This document shows, in pieces, positions 51,598 to 60,610 of a stretch of DNA of 64,000 nt. The stretch comes from Nocardia niigatensis NBRC 100131 (lineage in GTDB: Bacteria > Actinomycetota > Actinomycetes > Mycobacteriales > Mycobacteriaceae): the NCBI RefSeq assembly GCF_000308655.1, contig NZ_BAGC01000054.1, positions 123,199-187,198 on the forward strand, written 5' to 3'. Position 1 is the first letter of the stretch, and each line of letters begins with the position of its first letter. The position numbers and the translations under genes are program-made. The notes beneath the pieces were generated by a model. The model saw only the letters and a program-made list of their open reading frames with translations, was not told the origin of the DNA and did no database searches.

Positions 51598-53703
51598 CTA
51601 CTCGCCGGTCGCCTTGGCGATGATCTCCTTCGACACGTTGGCCGGAACCTCCGCGTACGAATCGAACACCATCGAGAAGTTCGCCCGGCCCTGGGTCTTC
51701 GACCGCAGGTCACCGATGTAGCCGAACATCTCCGAGAGCGGAACCAGCGCCTTGACGACACGGGCACCACTGCGTTCCTCCATGGCCTGGATCTGGCCAC
51801 GGCGGGAGTTCAGGTCGCCGATCACTTCGCCCATGTAGTCCTCGGGCGTGGTGACCTCGACCGCCATCAGCGGCTCGAGGATCACCGGACCGGCCTTGCG
51901 GGCCGCTTCCTTGAGGGCCATCGCGCCGGCGATCTTGAACGCCATTTCCGAGGAGTCGACCTCGTGGTAGGCGCCGTCGAGCAGCGAGACCTTCAGGTTG
52001 ACCAGCGGGAAGCCGGCGAGCACACCGTACTGCATGGCGTCCTGCGCACCGGCGTCCACCGACGGGATGTACTCACGCGGAACGCGGCCACCGGTGACCT
52101 TGTTCTCGAACTCGTACGTGGCGCCGTCCTCGGCGTCGGTCAGCGGCGCCAGGCCGATGATGACGCGGGCGAACTGACCCGAACCACCGGTCTGCTTCTT
52201 GTGGGTGTACTCGAGCTTCTCGACCGTCTTGGTGATGGTCTCGCGGTACGCCACCTGCGGCTTGCCGATGTTGGCCTCGACCTTGAACTCGCGCTTCATG
52301 CGGTCCACGTAGATGTCGAGCTGCAGCTCGCCCATACCGCCGATGACGGTCTGGCCGGTCTCCTGGTCCAGCTTCACGTTGAAGGTGGGGTCCTCCTCCG
52401 CGAACTTCTGGATCGCGACGCCCAGCTTCTCCTGGTCGGCCTTCGTCTTCGGCTCGATGGCCACCTCGATGACCGGGTCCGGGAAGGTCATGGACTCCAG
52501 CACGATCTGGTTCTGCGGATCGCACAGGGTGTCACCCGTGGTGGTGTCCTTCAGACCGATGACCGCGTAGATGTGGCCGGCCACGGCCTCGGGAACCGGG
52601 TTCTCCTTGTTGGAGTGCATCTGGAACAGCTTGCCCAGACGCTCCTTCTTGCCCTTGGTCGCGTTGATGACCTGGGCGCCGGAGTCGACCTTGCCGGAGT
52701 ACACACGGACGTAGGTCAGCTTGCCGAAGAACGGGTGGGTCGCGATCTTGAACGCCAGCGCCGCGAAGGGCTCGTCCGAGGACGGCTTGCGGGTCAGGAT
52801 CTCGTCTTCCTTGCCGGGCACGTGGCCCTGCACCGACTCGACGTTCAGCGGCGACGGCAGGTAGTCGACAACGGCGTCGAGCATGGGCTGCACGCCCTTG
52901 TTCTTGAACGCCGAACCACAGAGCACCGGGTAGAGCTCCGAGTTCACGGTCATCTTGCGGATGGCGCCCTTGATCTCCTCGACCGAGAGCTCCTCGCCGC
53001 CGAAGAACTTCTCCAGCAGGGACTCATCGGACTCGGCGACGGTCTCGAGCAGCTCCTGGCGGTACTGCTCGGCGCGGTCCTTCAGATCGGCCGGGATCTC
53101 GACGACCTCGTACTGCTCGCCGAGCTTGGTCTCGCCCCGCCAGACCTTGGCATTGTTCTCGACCAGGTCGACGATGCCCTCGAAGGTGTCCTCGGCGCCG
53201 ATCGGCAGCTGGATGACCAGCGGCTTCGCGCCCAGACGGTCCTTGATGGTCTGAACGGTGAAGTAGAAGTCAGCGCCCAGCTTGTCCATCTTGTTGACGA
53301 AGCAGATACGCGGCACGTCGTACTTGTCGGCCTGACGCCACACCTGCTCGGACTGCGGCTCGACGCCTTCCTTGCCGTCGAACACCGCGACGGCACCATC
53401 GAGCACGCGCAGCGAACGCTCCACCTCGACGGTGAAGTCGACGTGCCCGGGGGTGTCGATGATGTTGATCTGGTTGTCGTTCCAGTAACAGGTCGTCGCG
53501 GCGGACGTGATGGTGATGCCGCGTTCCTGCTCCTGCGCCATCCAGTCCATGGTGGCGGCGCCATCGTGAACTTCACCGATCTTGTACGTGATACCGGTGT
53601 AGAACAGGATGCGTTCGGTGGTGGTCGTCTTGCCCGCATCGATGTGGGCCATGATGCCGATGTTGCGGACCTTGTTCAGGTCGGTGAGCACTTCCTGTGC
53701 CAC
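51598..53703 (-). CDS. fusA: Elongation factor G
   Basis: EF-G (701 aa) is the GTPase that drives ribosome translocation. It begins at GTG 53703 after GGGGAAG. The motifs AHIDAGKTTTTERIL, DTPGHVDF and NKMDKLG are present, and all five domains fit the length. Nothing is unusual. Confidence 0.98.
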   Translation of the reverse strand: MAQEVLTDLNKVRNIGIMAHIDAGKTTTTERILFYTGITYKIGEVHDGAATMDWMAQEQERGITITSAATTCYWNDNQINIIDTPGHVDFTVEVERSLRVLDGAVAVFDGKEGVEPQSEQVWRQADKYDVPRICFVNKMDKLGADFYFTVQTIKDRLGAKPLVIQLPIGAEDTFEGIVDLVENNAKVWRGETKLGEQYEVVEIPADLKDRAEQYRQELLETVAESDESLLEKFFGGEELSVEEIKGAIRKMTVNSELYPVLCGSAFKNKGVQPMLDAVVDYLPSPLNVESVQGHVPGKEDEILTRKPSSDEPFAALAFKIATHPFFGKLTYVRVYSGKVDSGAQVINATKGKKERLGKLFQMHSNKENPVPEAVAGHIYAVIGLKDTTTGDTLCDPQNQIVLESMTFPDPVIEVAIEPKTKADQEKLGVAIQKFAEEDPTFNVKLDQETGQTVIGGMGELQLDIYVDRMKREFKVEANIGKPQVAYRETITKTVEKLEYTHKKQTGGSGQFARVIIGLAPLTDAEDGATYEFENKVTGGRVPREYIPSVDAGAQDAMQYGVLAGFPLVNLKVSLLDGAYHEVDSSEMAFKIAGAMALKEAARKAGPVILEPLMAVEVTTPEDYMGEVIGDLNSRRGQIQAMEERSGARVVKALVPLSEMFGYIGDLRSKTQGRANFSMVFDSYAEVPANVSKEIIAKATGE

Positions 53704-53882
53704 GGAAATCTTCCCCGCTCGTAGCTAGTTGGGATTCAACGGGATAGGCCCGGGGTTTTCCCTGAGCCCTCGGTGTCAACGTCGGGCGCGACCCGTAAGT
53801 GCCTCGCTTACAACAGCTCGGCTGTCGCGCCCGACATGTGACTCGTCTCCCGGCACTTCCGAACGGAGGGCCGGGCCACAGG

Positions 53883-54353
53883 TCACCAGCGGTAGTGCGC
53901 GAAGGCCCGGTTCGACTCGGCCATCTTGTGGGTGTCCTCGCGACGCTTCACCGAAGCGCCGAGGCCGTTGCTGGCGTCCAGCAGCTCGTTGGCCAGACGC
54001 TCGATCATGGTCTTCTCGCGACGGGCGCGGGAGTAGTTGACCAGCCAGCGCAGCGCCAGGGTGTTGGCGCGGCCCGGACGGACCTCGACCGGCACCTGGT
54101 AGGTGGCGCCACCGACGCGGCGGGGCTTGACCTCGAGGGCGGGCTTGACGTTGTCCAGCGCGCGCTTGAGGGTGACGACCGGGTCGGTGCCGGTCTTCTC
54201 ACGAGCCTGCTCGAGGGCACCGTAGACGATGCGCTCGGCGGTGGACTTCTTGCCGTCCAGCAGGATCTTGTTGACCAGCTGCGTCACCAGGGGCGAGCCG
54301 TAGACCGGGTCGTTGATCAGGGGGCGCTTGGGAGCGGGACCCTTACGCGGCAT
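53883..54353 (-). CDS. rpsG: 30S ribosomal protein S7
   Basis: S7 (156 aa) is the primary 16S rRNA 3'-domain binder. It begins MPRKGPAPKRPL, contains GGATYQVPVEV, and ends with the typical HKMAESNRAFAHYRW. Its ATG overlaps the rpsL stop by one base (TAATG), so the two are coupled. Confidence 0.98.
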   Translation of the reverse strand: MPRKGPAPKRPLINDPVYGSPLVTQLVNKILLDGKKSTAERIVYGALEQAREKTGTDPVVTLKRALDNVKPALEVKPRRVGGATYQVPVEVRPGRANTLALRWLVNYSRARREKTMIERLANELLDASNGLGASVKRREDTHKMAESNRAFAHYRW

Positions 54354-54727
54354 TAGCTCTTCTCCTTCTTGGCGCCGTAGCGGCTGCGGGCCTGCTTGCG
54401 GTTCTTGACACCCTGGGTGTCGAGCGAGCCGCGGATGATCTTGTAGCGCACACCCGGGAGGTCCTTCACACGACCGCCACGCACGAGCACCATCGAGTGC
54501 TCCTGGAGGTTGTGACCCTCGCCGGGGATGTAAGCCGTGACCTCGACCGCGCTGGTCAGGCGAACACGCGCGACCTTACGCAGCGCGGAGTTCGGCTTCT
54601 TCGGGGTCGTGGTGTACACGCGGGTGCACACGCCACGACGCTGCGGGCTCCCCTTGAGGGCCGCAGTCTTGGTCTTGGCGACCTTGTCGCGGCGACCCTT
54701 GCGGACCAGCTGGTTGATGGTTGGCAT
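54353..54727 (-). CDS. rpsL: 30S ribosomal protein S12
   Basis: S12 (124 aa) is a decoding-centre protein. It reads MPTINQLVRKGR and TPKKPNSALRKVARVRL. Lys43 and Lys88, the sites of classic streptomycin-resistance changes, are wild-type. AAAGGAAAG precedes the ATG. The operon promoter should lie in 54728-55004. Confidence 0.98.
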   Translation of the reverse strand: MPTINQLVRKGRRDKVAKTKTAALKGSPQRRGVCTRVYTTTPKKPNSALRKVARVRLTSAVEVTAYIPGEGHNLQEHSMVLVRGGRVKDLPGVRYKIIRGSLDTQGVKNRKQARSRYGAKKEKS

Positions 54728-55004
54728 AGACCGGCTTTCCTTTTAGTAACCAGGTGTCTGGAACTTCATGTCTTTGTCATTCGAGCTTTCCGCCCTGTTC
54801 TCGTGGCATTTCGTCTCCACGAGGTCGGGCGTGTCGTGCACAGTTCAGAGACCTTTTTCAAGGCATGCTGAAACGGTCAGCCGCTCTCGCTGGCCTACGT
54901 ACTGCACATCAACTTGCCCGCATGCTCCGGGCACAGCGGTCCACGATACCCGCACGCTCTATCCGGGGCAAAAGAGGGTCCCTCGAGCGGGGCTGGTAGA
55001 GGGC
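54728..55004. promoter_or_regulatory. Leader and promoter region of the rpsL operon
   Basis: This 277-bp spacer is less GC-rich than its surroundings and has no credible gene. It must hold the str-operon promoter and leader. No single -35/-10 pair stands out. Confidence 0.5.
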
Positions 55005-55574
55005 TTATCGCGCAAGATTCAACGTCAACTCGACCAGCTTGCGCGCCGCATCGCAGGGGTCCGCGTGCTGAGATCCGCTGCGGTAGTTGACCCACCAGCC
55101 GACGATGCCGGTGTCGGCGGCCGGCGCGCTCACGCCGCAGGAGTCCGGATCGTTCGGGCGGCGGGTCTCCACCGAGCGGCGGCCCTGCACGGTGATGTCG
55201 TTGGTCACATATTTCAGGCGGTCGTTGTTCTGCTTCTCGTTGTTCAGCGAGCCGAGCTCGTACCAGCTGAGAGTGACCATGCCGCTGCCGGCGGTGCCGC
55301 CGGTGAGGTTCCACATGCAGACCGCGCCGTTGAAGGACGGCTCCACATACATGTTGTCGCCCACCGATTTCGCGATGTCGTCCTGGGCGACCACCTGGCA
55401 TTCGCGCAGCAGTTTGTCGAAATTGGTGTTGATGCGCGAGGTTCCGCCGGTGCCGGTGGTGCCGCCCGCGGGCAGCGCGCTGCCGGGGACGGTCTTGCCG
55501 CAGCCGCCCAGCGTGACGGTCAGCGCCAGCACCGCGAGGGCGATCGCGCCGCGTGTCCGCCTGGATCGTGACAT
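55005..55574 (-). CDS. DUF3558-like lipoprotein
   Basis: This is an approximately 189-aa exported lipoprotein. The N-terminus MSRSRRTRGAIALAVLALTV leads to the lipobox LGGC. The mature part has four more cysteines and fits the DUF3558 pattern (CQVV, VCMWN, CGVSAP, DPCDAARKLVELTL). I chose ATG 55574 because AGAGGG precedes it. ATG 55589 overlaps the previous stop as ATGA and is the alternative. It is paired with the next gene, with which it shares fold and C-terminus. Confidence 0.85.
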   Translation of the reverse strand: MSRSRRTRGAIALAVLALTVTLGGCGKTVPGSALPAGGTTGTGGTSRINTNFDKLLRECQVVAQDDIAKSVGDNMYVEPSFNGAVCMWNLTGGTAGSGMVTLSWYELGSLNNEKQNNDRLKYVTNDITVQGRRSVETRRPNDPDSCGVSAPAADTGIVGWWVNYRSGSQHADPCDAARKLVELTLNLAR

Positions 55575-55585
55575 CCCGGTCCCTC

Positions 55586-56116
55586 TCATCCGAGCCGCTG
55601 CACGGTCAGTTCGGCCATCTTGCGGGTGCGGTCGCACGGGTTGCCGAGGTTGCCGCTGCTGAATACGCCGTAGGAGATGGACCATTCGAAGAAGTCGTCG
55701 TCGAGCTGCACCGCGAGATCGCAGACGGCGTTGCTGGGGTCGAGGGCCTGGAAGCCCTTCTTCCCGCCCACCTCGATGGTGTCCGGGGTGCGGCCGACGC
55801 TGGCGACCCAGGCCTTCTCGCGATCGATGGGGCTGCCCCGGTAGGAGGCGAAAGTGACACTGGAGGAACTGATTCCGCCGGCCTGCCAGTTGCAGCCGGT
55901 CGAGTTCTTGAAGACCGTGGTGAGGGTCCCGAGCCCGCCCAGGTCCCGCACCTCGTCGTCGGTGAGGTGGCCGCACTCGCCGACGAAGGGGCCCAGCGTG
56001 GCCACCTTCTGCGGCGGCTTGAACCCCGGCTCATCACCGGAATCGTGCTTTCCCCCGCACGCTGACAGCAGCATCGCGAGGCTCAACCCCGTGACAACCG
56101 CGGACGCCATTCGCAT
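55586..56116 (-). CDS. DUF3558-like lipoprotein (tandem paralogue)
   Basis: This is an approximately 176-aa exported lipoprotein with lipobox LLSAC after MRMASAVVTGLSLAM. The mature domain has CGHLTDDEV, GCNWQAGG, AVCDLAVQL and NPCDRTRKMAELTV, parallel to the downstream gene, so a tandem duplication is likely. ATG 56116 is chosen; the frame runs on upstream into the palindromic repeat, but that part is not protein-like. Function of the family is unknown. Confidence 0.85.
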   Translation of the reverse strand: MRMASAVVTGLSLAMLLSACGGKHDSGDEPGFKPPQKVATLGPFVGECGHLTDDEVRDLGGLGTLTTVFKNSTGCNWQAGGISSSSVTFASYRGSPIDREKAWVASVGRTPDTIEVGGKKGFQALDPSNAVCDLAVQLDDDFFEWSISYGVFSSGNLGNPCDRTRKMAELTVQRLG

Positions 56117-56174
56117 GGACCCGACTCTACTGTGCACAGCCAGGAGCAGCCGTTGCGCGGAGAGCGGAGCTCCA

Positions 56175-56300
56175 TGGTTCGCGGCGCAAGCGCGGGGAGG
56201 CGGAGCGCTCGTTCTGGACTGAGCGCAGCGGAGGAGCGAAGCGAGGGAAGAACGGGACCGCCAGCGCCGCGAACCCGCCCGGAGCGAAGCGGAGGGCAAA
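56175..56300 (-). repeat. Dispersed palindromic repeat, copy E (intergenic)
   Basis: This copy lies between the dioxygenase gene and the upstream lipoprotein gene. The outer arms GGTTCGCGGCGC (56176-56187) and GCGCCGCGAACC (56264-56275) are a perfect 12-bp inverted repeat. The inner arms are CGTTCT (56210-56215) and AGAACG (56249-56254). On the minus strand it starts TTTGCCCTCCGCTTCGCTCC and is preceded by GAGCTGTATCTA, nearly the same flank as copy D (GAGCTGTGTCTA). No ORF in it looks like a transposase. Confidence 0.85.
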
Positions 56301-56311
56301 TTAGATACAGC

Positions 56312-57547
56312 TCAGAGGTTTCCGCGTGCTTGCTGTTCCCGCTCGATGGCCTGGAAGAGCGCCTTGAAGTTGCCCTTGCCGAAGCCGAGGGAGCCGTGGC
56401 GTTCGATCAGTTCGAAGAAGACGGTGGGGCGGTCGGTGAGGGGCTTGCAGAAGATCTGCAGCAGGTAGCCGTCCTCGTCGCGGTCGACCAGGATGCCGCG
56501 GCGCTGCAGTTCGGCGACGGGGACGCGGACGCGGCCGATGCGGGCGCGCAGTTCCGGGTCCTCGTAGTAGCTGTCGGGGGTGTCGAGGAATTCGATGCCC
56601 TCGCGGCGCAGCACGTCGACGGCGGCGAGGATGTCGGCGGTCGCCAGCGCGATGTGCTGGACGCCCGGGCCACGGTAGAACTCGAGGTATTCGTCGATCT
56701 GGGAGCGCTTGCGGCTGGGGGCGGGTTCGTTGAGCGGGAACTTGACCCGGTGGTTACCGTTGGCGACCACCTTGCTCATCAGGGCGGAGTACTCGGTGGC
56801 GATATCGTCGCCGACGAATTCGGCCATGTTCTCGAATCCCATGACGCACCGGTAGAACTCGACCCACTCGTCCATGCGCCCGAGTTCCACATTGCCGACC
56901 ACGTGGTCGATCGCCTGGAAGATGCGCTTGGGTTGCCCGGCGCGGGGCGCGTAGGCGGAGCGGCGCGGGGCGTAGCCGGGCAGGTAGGGGCCGTAGTAGC
57001 GGGAGCGGTCGACGAGGGTGTGCCGGGTGTCGCCGTAGGTGGCGATGGCGGCGGTGCGGATGGTGCCGTATTCGTCGGTGTCGTCGTGCGGTTCGACCAG
57101 AACGGTGGCGCCCTGGGCGCGGGCGCGGCGGATGCAGCGGTCCACGTCCGGGACCTCGAGGGCGATGTCCACCACCCCGTCCCCGTGCCGATCATGGTGT
57201 GCGACAAGCGGACTGGCCGGATCAACCGCGCCCTTGACGACGAATCGGGCGCCGCCGCTGCGCAGCGCGAACGCCTTGTGGTCACGATTGCCGGTCTCGG
57301 GACCCGAGTAGGCCTCCAACCGCATGCCGAAGGCGGACTGGAGGTAGTGCGCGGTCTGGGTGGCGTTGCCGACCACCCAGATGATCGCGTCCCAGCCCAG
57401 CACCGGGAACGGGTCGGCGGCTGCATCGTGGTCCACCAGGCCGACCAGGCGGCGGAGTTCGTCGTCGCCGGGCAGGTCTCCGGACCGGGCCCGGACGAAC
57501 CCGTTACGGGCGTGGGCGCTGCCGTGGTGTCCTGCGTCGATGCTCAT
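56312..57547 (-). CDS. hppD: 4-hydroxyphenylpyruvate dioxygenase
   Basis: This non-haem iron enzyme (411 aa) converts 4-hydroxyphenylpyruvate to homogentisate in tyrosine breakdown. The iron ligands are visible: His in AIDHVVGNV, His in GVQHIALAT and Glu in VFFELIERHG. Two vicinal-oxygen-chelate halves are complete. ATG 57547 is chosen. It is divergent from an Lrp/AsnC regulator, a common arrangement for this gene in actinobacteria. Confidence 0.96.
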   Translation of the reverse strand: MSIDAGHHGSAHARNGFVRARSGDLPGDDELRRLVGLVDHDAAADPFPVLGWDAIIWVVGNATQTAHYLQSAFGMRLEAYSGPETGNRDHKAFALRSGGARFVVKGAVDPASPLVAHHDRHGDGVVDIALEVPDVDRCIRRARAQGATVLVEPHDDTDEYGTIRTAAIATYGDTRHTLVDRSRYYGPYLPGYAPRRSAYAPRAGQPKRIFQAIDHVVGNVELGRMDEWVEFYRCVMGFENMAEFVGDDIATEYSALMSKVVANGNHRVKFPLNEPAPSRKRSQIDEYLEFYRGPGVQHIALATADILAAVDVLRREGIEFLDTPDSYYEDPELRARIGRVRVPVAELQRRGILVDRDEDGYLLQIFCKPLTDRPTVFFELIERHGSLGFGKGNFKALFQAIEREQQARGNL

Positions 57548-57591
57548 GTGCCCAGGAAAAGCCCAGCGGTCGCCACTAGGCAATATCGCTG

Positions 57592-57617
57592 AATTTCACT
57601 GGACACTCTGGTGAATT
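57592..57617. promoter_or_regulatory. Candidate Lrp operator between hppD and its regulator
   Basis: TTCAC (57595-57599) and GTGAA (57611-57615) form an inverted repeat with AT-rich flanks in the 138-bp divergent promoter region. Lrp-type binding is plausible but unproven. Confidence 0.35.
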
Positions 57618-57685
57618 GCACCATCTTCTGCCACCGGGTGCTGGACAATTTGAATAGTAGAGAACCCACGAGCGGAGGATCCGCC

Positions 57686-58204
57686 ATGTCCCGCACACCC
57701 GCCCGGCTGGATGAGCTGGATCTGGCCATCCTCACCGCCATGCACGAGTACCAGAAGGCGGGGATCCTGGAGCTCTCCCGCCGCACCCGGGTCGCCCGCG
57801 CCACCGTCCAGTCGCGCATCGCGCGCATGGAGGAGGCGGGGGTGATCTCCTCCTACGACCCGCAGATCGATGTCACCGCGGCCGGCTTCGACGTGCAGGC
57901 GTTCGTGACGCTCGAGATCGCGCAGGGCGCGCTGGACGCGGTCGCCGTCGACCTCGACGCCATCCCCGGCGTATTGGAGGCCTACGCCACCACCGGTTCC
58001 GCGGATGTGATGTGCCGGATCGGCGCGGATTCGCACGCCGGACTGCAGGCCGTCCTGCTGAGCATCGACCGCACCAGTTCGGTGGTGCGGTCGCACAGTG
58101 TGGTGGTGCTGTCCACGGTCGTCCCGCAGCGCACCCTGCCGCTGCTGCGCACGCTCACCCCGTCCGGGTCGAGCAAGGCTCCGGCCTATCGCGCCGCGCG
58201 CTGA
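57686..58204 (+). CDS. Lrp/AsnC-family regulator
   Basis: This 172-aa protein has the Lrp layout: an N-terminal HTH (LDELDLAILTAMHEYQKAGI, RTRVARATVQSRIARMEEAG) and a C-terminal RAM-like domain with GSADVMCRI. ATG 57686 has GGAGG 7 nt upstream. Divergence from hppD suggests that it senses tyrosine or a catabolite and controls hppD. Confidence 0.92.
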   Translation: MSRTPARLDELDLAILTAMHEYQKAGILELSRRTRVARATVQSRIARMEEAGVISSYDPQIDVTAAGFDVQAFVTLEIAQGALDAVAVDLDAIPGVLEAYATTGSADVMCRIGADSHAGLQAVLLSIDRTSSVVRSHSVVVLSTVVPQRTLPLLRTLTPSGSSKAPAYRAAR

Positions 58205-58216
58205 GGATCGGCGCGG

Positions 58217-59329
58217 TCAGGGGCGCAGGTCGGCTCCCGGATCCAGGATGTCGACGACGGGCGCGCGGTCCGGTTCCGAGAAGGCCAGCAGGGCAGCGGC
58301 TTCCACCTCCACCGCGGCGCGGTCGGCGCGGGACCACCTGGTGTGCGGGCTGATCCGCAGTGCCGCGGTCCCGCCCTTGGCGAAGACCTTGTAGACACCG
58401 GACAGGTAGCCGTCGACCAGGATCGGGGAGACCTGGTTGGCGAAGGCCCGCAGGGGCGGGGCGTTGCCGTCGGGGACGATGCGGGTGCGGTCCTGGTGGG
58501 ACAGGATGACGTTGTCGTACCAGCCGAGCAGGCGGACGGGGGCGGGCAGCTCCGGGTCGGCGAGGGTGGCGTCGGCGGCGTCGTAGAGGGTGCGGCCGCG
58601 GTCGTCGGTGTAGGTGCGGACCCGGTCACCGAGCTTCTCGACGGCCTTCTTGATGCCGGTCAGCTTGGACCACGTCTGCATGTCCATGGTGGTGGCGGGG
58701 CCGAAGGCGCGCAGGTAGCGCAGCAGCAGTTCCTCGAGCGGGTAGCCGGGGTCGAGGGGTGCGCCGAGCCAGGGTTGCACGCGGGACCAGACCGGACGGC
58801 TGCTGTCGCCCCAGCGCCCGCGGGGCGGGGTCTGCAGGACGGGCAGCTGGTACAGCCAGGCCTGGACGATCGCGCCGGGATCGCGGTCCGGGTAGCGGGC
58901 GGCGGCGTGTTCGCGCAGGGTCGCGGCGGGGGTCGGCTCGTCGCCGAGCACCGATTCCCCGTGCGCGCGCACCTCTTCGGGATCGAGGCCGACCAGGGCG
59001 CCGAAGTTGAATCCCTTACGGAAGGGGATCTTTTCGAGTTCGGGCTGGATATGCGGGGCGATGCGCAGCGCGTCGGGCGGGGTGACCAGGTGAATGGTGC
59101 CGCGCATCAGGGTGATTCGCACCAGCGACCGGTCATCGAGCGCCTTCGACACCGTCTCCGGGTCGAAATCGGCTGCGCGGCTCCACAATGCGACGAACGG
59201 CGGCAGCATGTCCTGCGCCTGCAGGCCGATGAGGTGGTCGCACAGTTCGTGCACGCCGAGCCCGGACCGCTCGAGCAGATGCTGACGCGCGAGCAGGGTC
59301 CGGTTCAGCACCCGGTGGGACAGCTTCAC
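58217..59329 (-). CDS. Winged-helix AlkZ-like DNA glycosylase family protein
   Basis: The 370-aa protein belongs to the HTH_42 / AlkZ family; AlkZ unhooks interstrand DNA crosslinks. The LIGLQAQD segment matches the catalytic QxQ motif. TLMRGTIHLV, LLLRYLRAFGPATTMD and ILVDGYLSGVY are family landmarks. Housekeeping relatives (YcaQ type) exist, so substrate range is open. Together with the AlkD homologue it gives the window two alkylation-repair genes. Confidence 0.88.
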   Translation of the reverse strand: MKLSHRVLNRTLLARQHLLERSGLGVHELCDHLIGLQAQDMLPPFVALWSRAADFDPETVSKALDDRSLVRITLMRGTIHLVTPPDALRIAPHIQPELEKIPFRKGFNFGALVGLDPEEVRAHGESVLGDEPTPAATLREHAAARYPDRDPGAIVQAWLYQLPVLQTPPRGRWGDSSRPVWSRVQPWLGAPLDPGYPLEELLLRYLRAFGPATTMDMQTWSKLTGIKKAVEKLGDRVRTYTDDRGRTLYDAADATLADPELPAPVRLLGWYDNVILSHQDRTRIVPDGNAPPLRAFANQVSPILVDGYLSGVYKVFAKGGTAALRISPHTRWSRADRAAVEVEAAALLAFSEPDRAPVVDILDPGADLRP

Positions 59330-59387
59330 GATCGGTGACGCTACGTGAGCCGCACCGGGTTCGCGCGCGATCGTGCGGGCGAACCGG

Positions 59388-60362
59388 TCAGCGCAGGGTG
59401 ACGACGACCTTGCCGGTGGCGGTGCGCTTGTCGAGGGCGGAGACCGCCTCGGCGGTGTGCGCGAGGGCGTAGAGGACGGGCTCCGGCGGGGTGATCCTGC
59501 CGTTCGCGAGCAGCGGTTCCACCTCGGCCCACTGCTCCTGCAGGTAGCCCGGGTGGGACATGACCCACTCGCCCCAGGCCGCGCCGACCACCTCGACGTT
59601 CTTGAGCAGCAAGCGGTTCACCTTGACGGTGGGGATGTCGCCCGCGGTGAAGCCGACCACCAGCAGCCGCCCGGCCGAAGCCAGCGAGCGAATGCTGTCG
59701 GTGAAGCGGTCGCCGCCGACCGGGTCGAGCACGATGTCGACGCCGCGCCCGCCGGTGAGTTCCTTGACCGCGGCCAGCCAGCCGTCGGTGAGCACCACGT
59801 CGGTGGCACCGTTGGCGCGCGCGACCTCGGCCTTCTCCTCGGTGCTGACCACGGCGATGACGCGGCCCGCACCCAGCGCCTGCGCCATGCGCAGCGTGGA
59901 GGTGCCGATGCCGCCGGCGGCGCCGTGCACCAGCACGGTCTCCCCCGGGGCCAGGCGACCGCGGTTGCGCAGGCAGAAGTGCACGGTCAGGTCGTTGAAC
60001 AGCACGCCCGCCCCGGACTCCAGCGACACGTTGTCGGGCAGCTTGAAGACCATTTCCGCCGGGGCCACCGCGACCTCCGCGGCCGCGTTGCCGAGCAGGG
60101 TGAGCGCGACGACCCGGTCGCCGGGCCGCACGTGCGAGCCCTCCGGCGCCTCGCGCACGATGCCGCCGACCTCGCAGCCGACGACGTAGGGCAGCGGCGG
60201 CTTCATCTGGTACAGGCCGCGGGTCATCAGCACATCGGGGAAGGCGATACCGGCCGCGTGCACGTCGATGACGACACCGCCGGGATAGGCCGCCGGCTCC
60301 GGGATGTCGAGAACCTCGATGGCCTCCGGGCCTTCCAGCTTGCTCACCACGGCTGCGCGCAT
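59388..60362 (-). CDS. NADPH:quinone oxidoreductase-like protein (zinc-free MDR)
   Basis: The 324-aa medium-chain reductase lacks the zinc-binding cysteines and has the NADPH motif HGAAGGIGTSTLRMAQALGA. The substrate part (VLDIPEPAAYPGGVVIDVHA, VVGCEVGGIV) is typical of the QOR branch. It probably reduces a quinone or enone. It stands alone between the AlkZ-like gene and the kinase. Confidence 0.92.
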   Translation of the reverse strand: MRAAVVSKLEGPEAIEVLDIPEPAAYPGGVVIDVHAAGIAFPDVLMTRGLYQMKPPLPYVVGCEVGGIVREAPEGSHVRPGDRVVALTLLGNAAAEVAVAPAEMVFKLPDNVSLESGAGVLFNDLTVHFCLRNRGRLAPGETVLVHGAAGGIGTSTLRMAQALGAGRVIAVVSTEEKAEVARANGATDVVLTDGWLAAVKELTGGRGVDIVLDPVGGDRFTDSIRSLASAGRLLVVGFTAGDIPTVKVNRLLLKNVEVVGAAWGEWVMSHPGYLQEQWAEVEPLLANGRITPPEPVLYALAHTAEAVSALDKRTATGKVVVTLR

Positions 60363-60610
60363 TCTCGATCAACTCCGATCAGTACACCGGCGGATACCAG
60401 CCGAACGTAGCACCCCCCGCCTCCCCGTGCCTTCTGCGGACGGCCGAGAGCCCCGTTGCCGGTTTCGTACCCGTGCCTGCGGGCGGTGCCGAAACGATTC
60501 AGGGCGTACCCGACGAGTTGCCCCGAACGTTCCGAAATCAGTTCTCGCCTTGGGAGTCGGAGAGCAGCAACATCATTCGGGCGGGCACGAAGAAATTCGG
60601 TCGCCGAGGC

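Noticed and set aside
55575..55976. Upstream extension of the downstream lipoprotein gene into a 323-residue frame
   Set aside because: The extension overlaps the other lipoprotein in another frame and is Arg/Pro-rich, whereas the lipobox signal peptide starts at 55574.
60363..60610. tRNA or small gene between the oxidoreductase and the kinase
   Set aside because: No cloverleaf arms and no convincing reading frame could be found.
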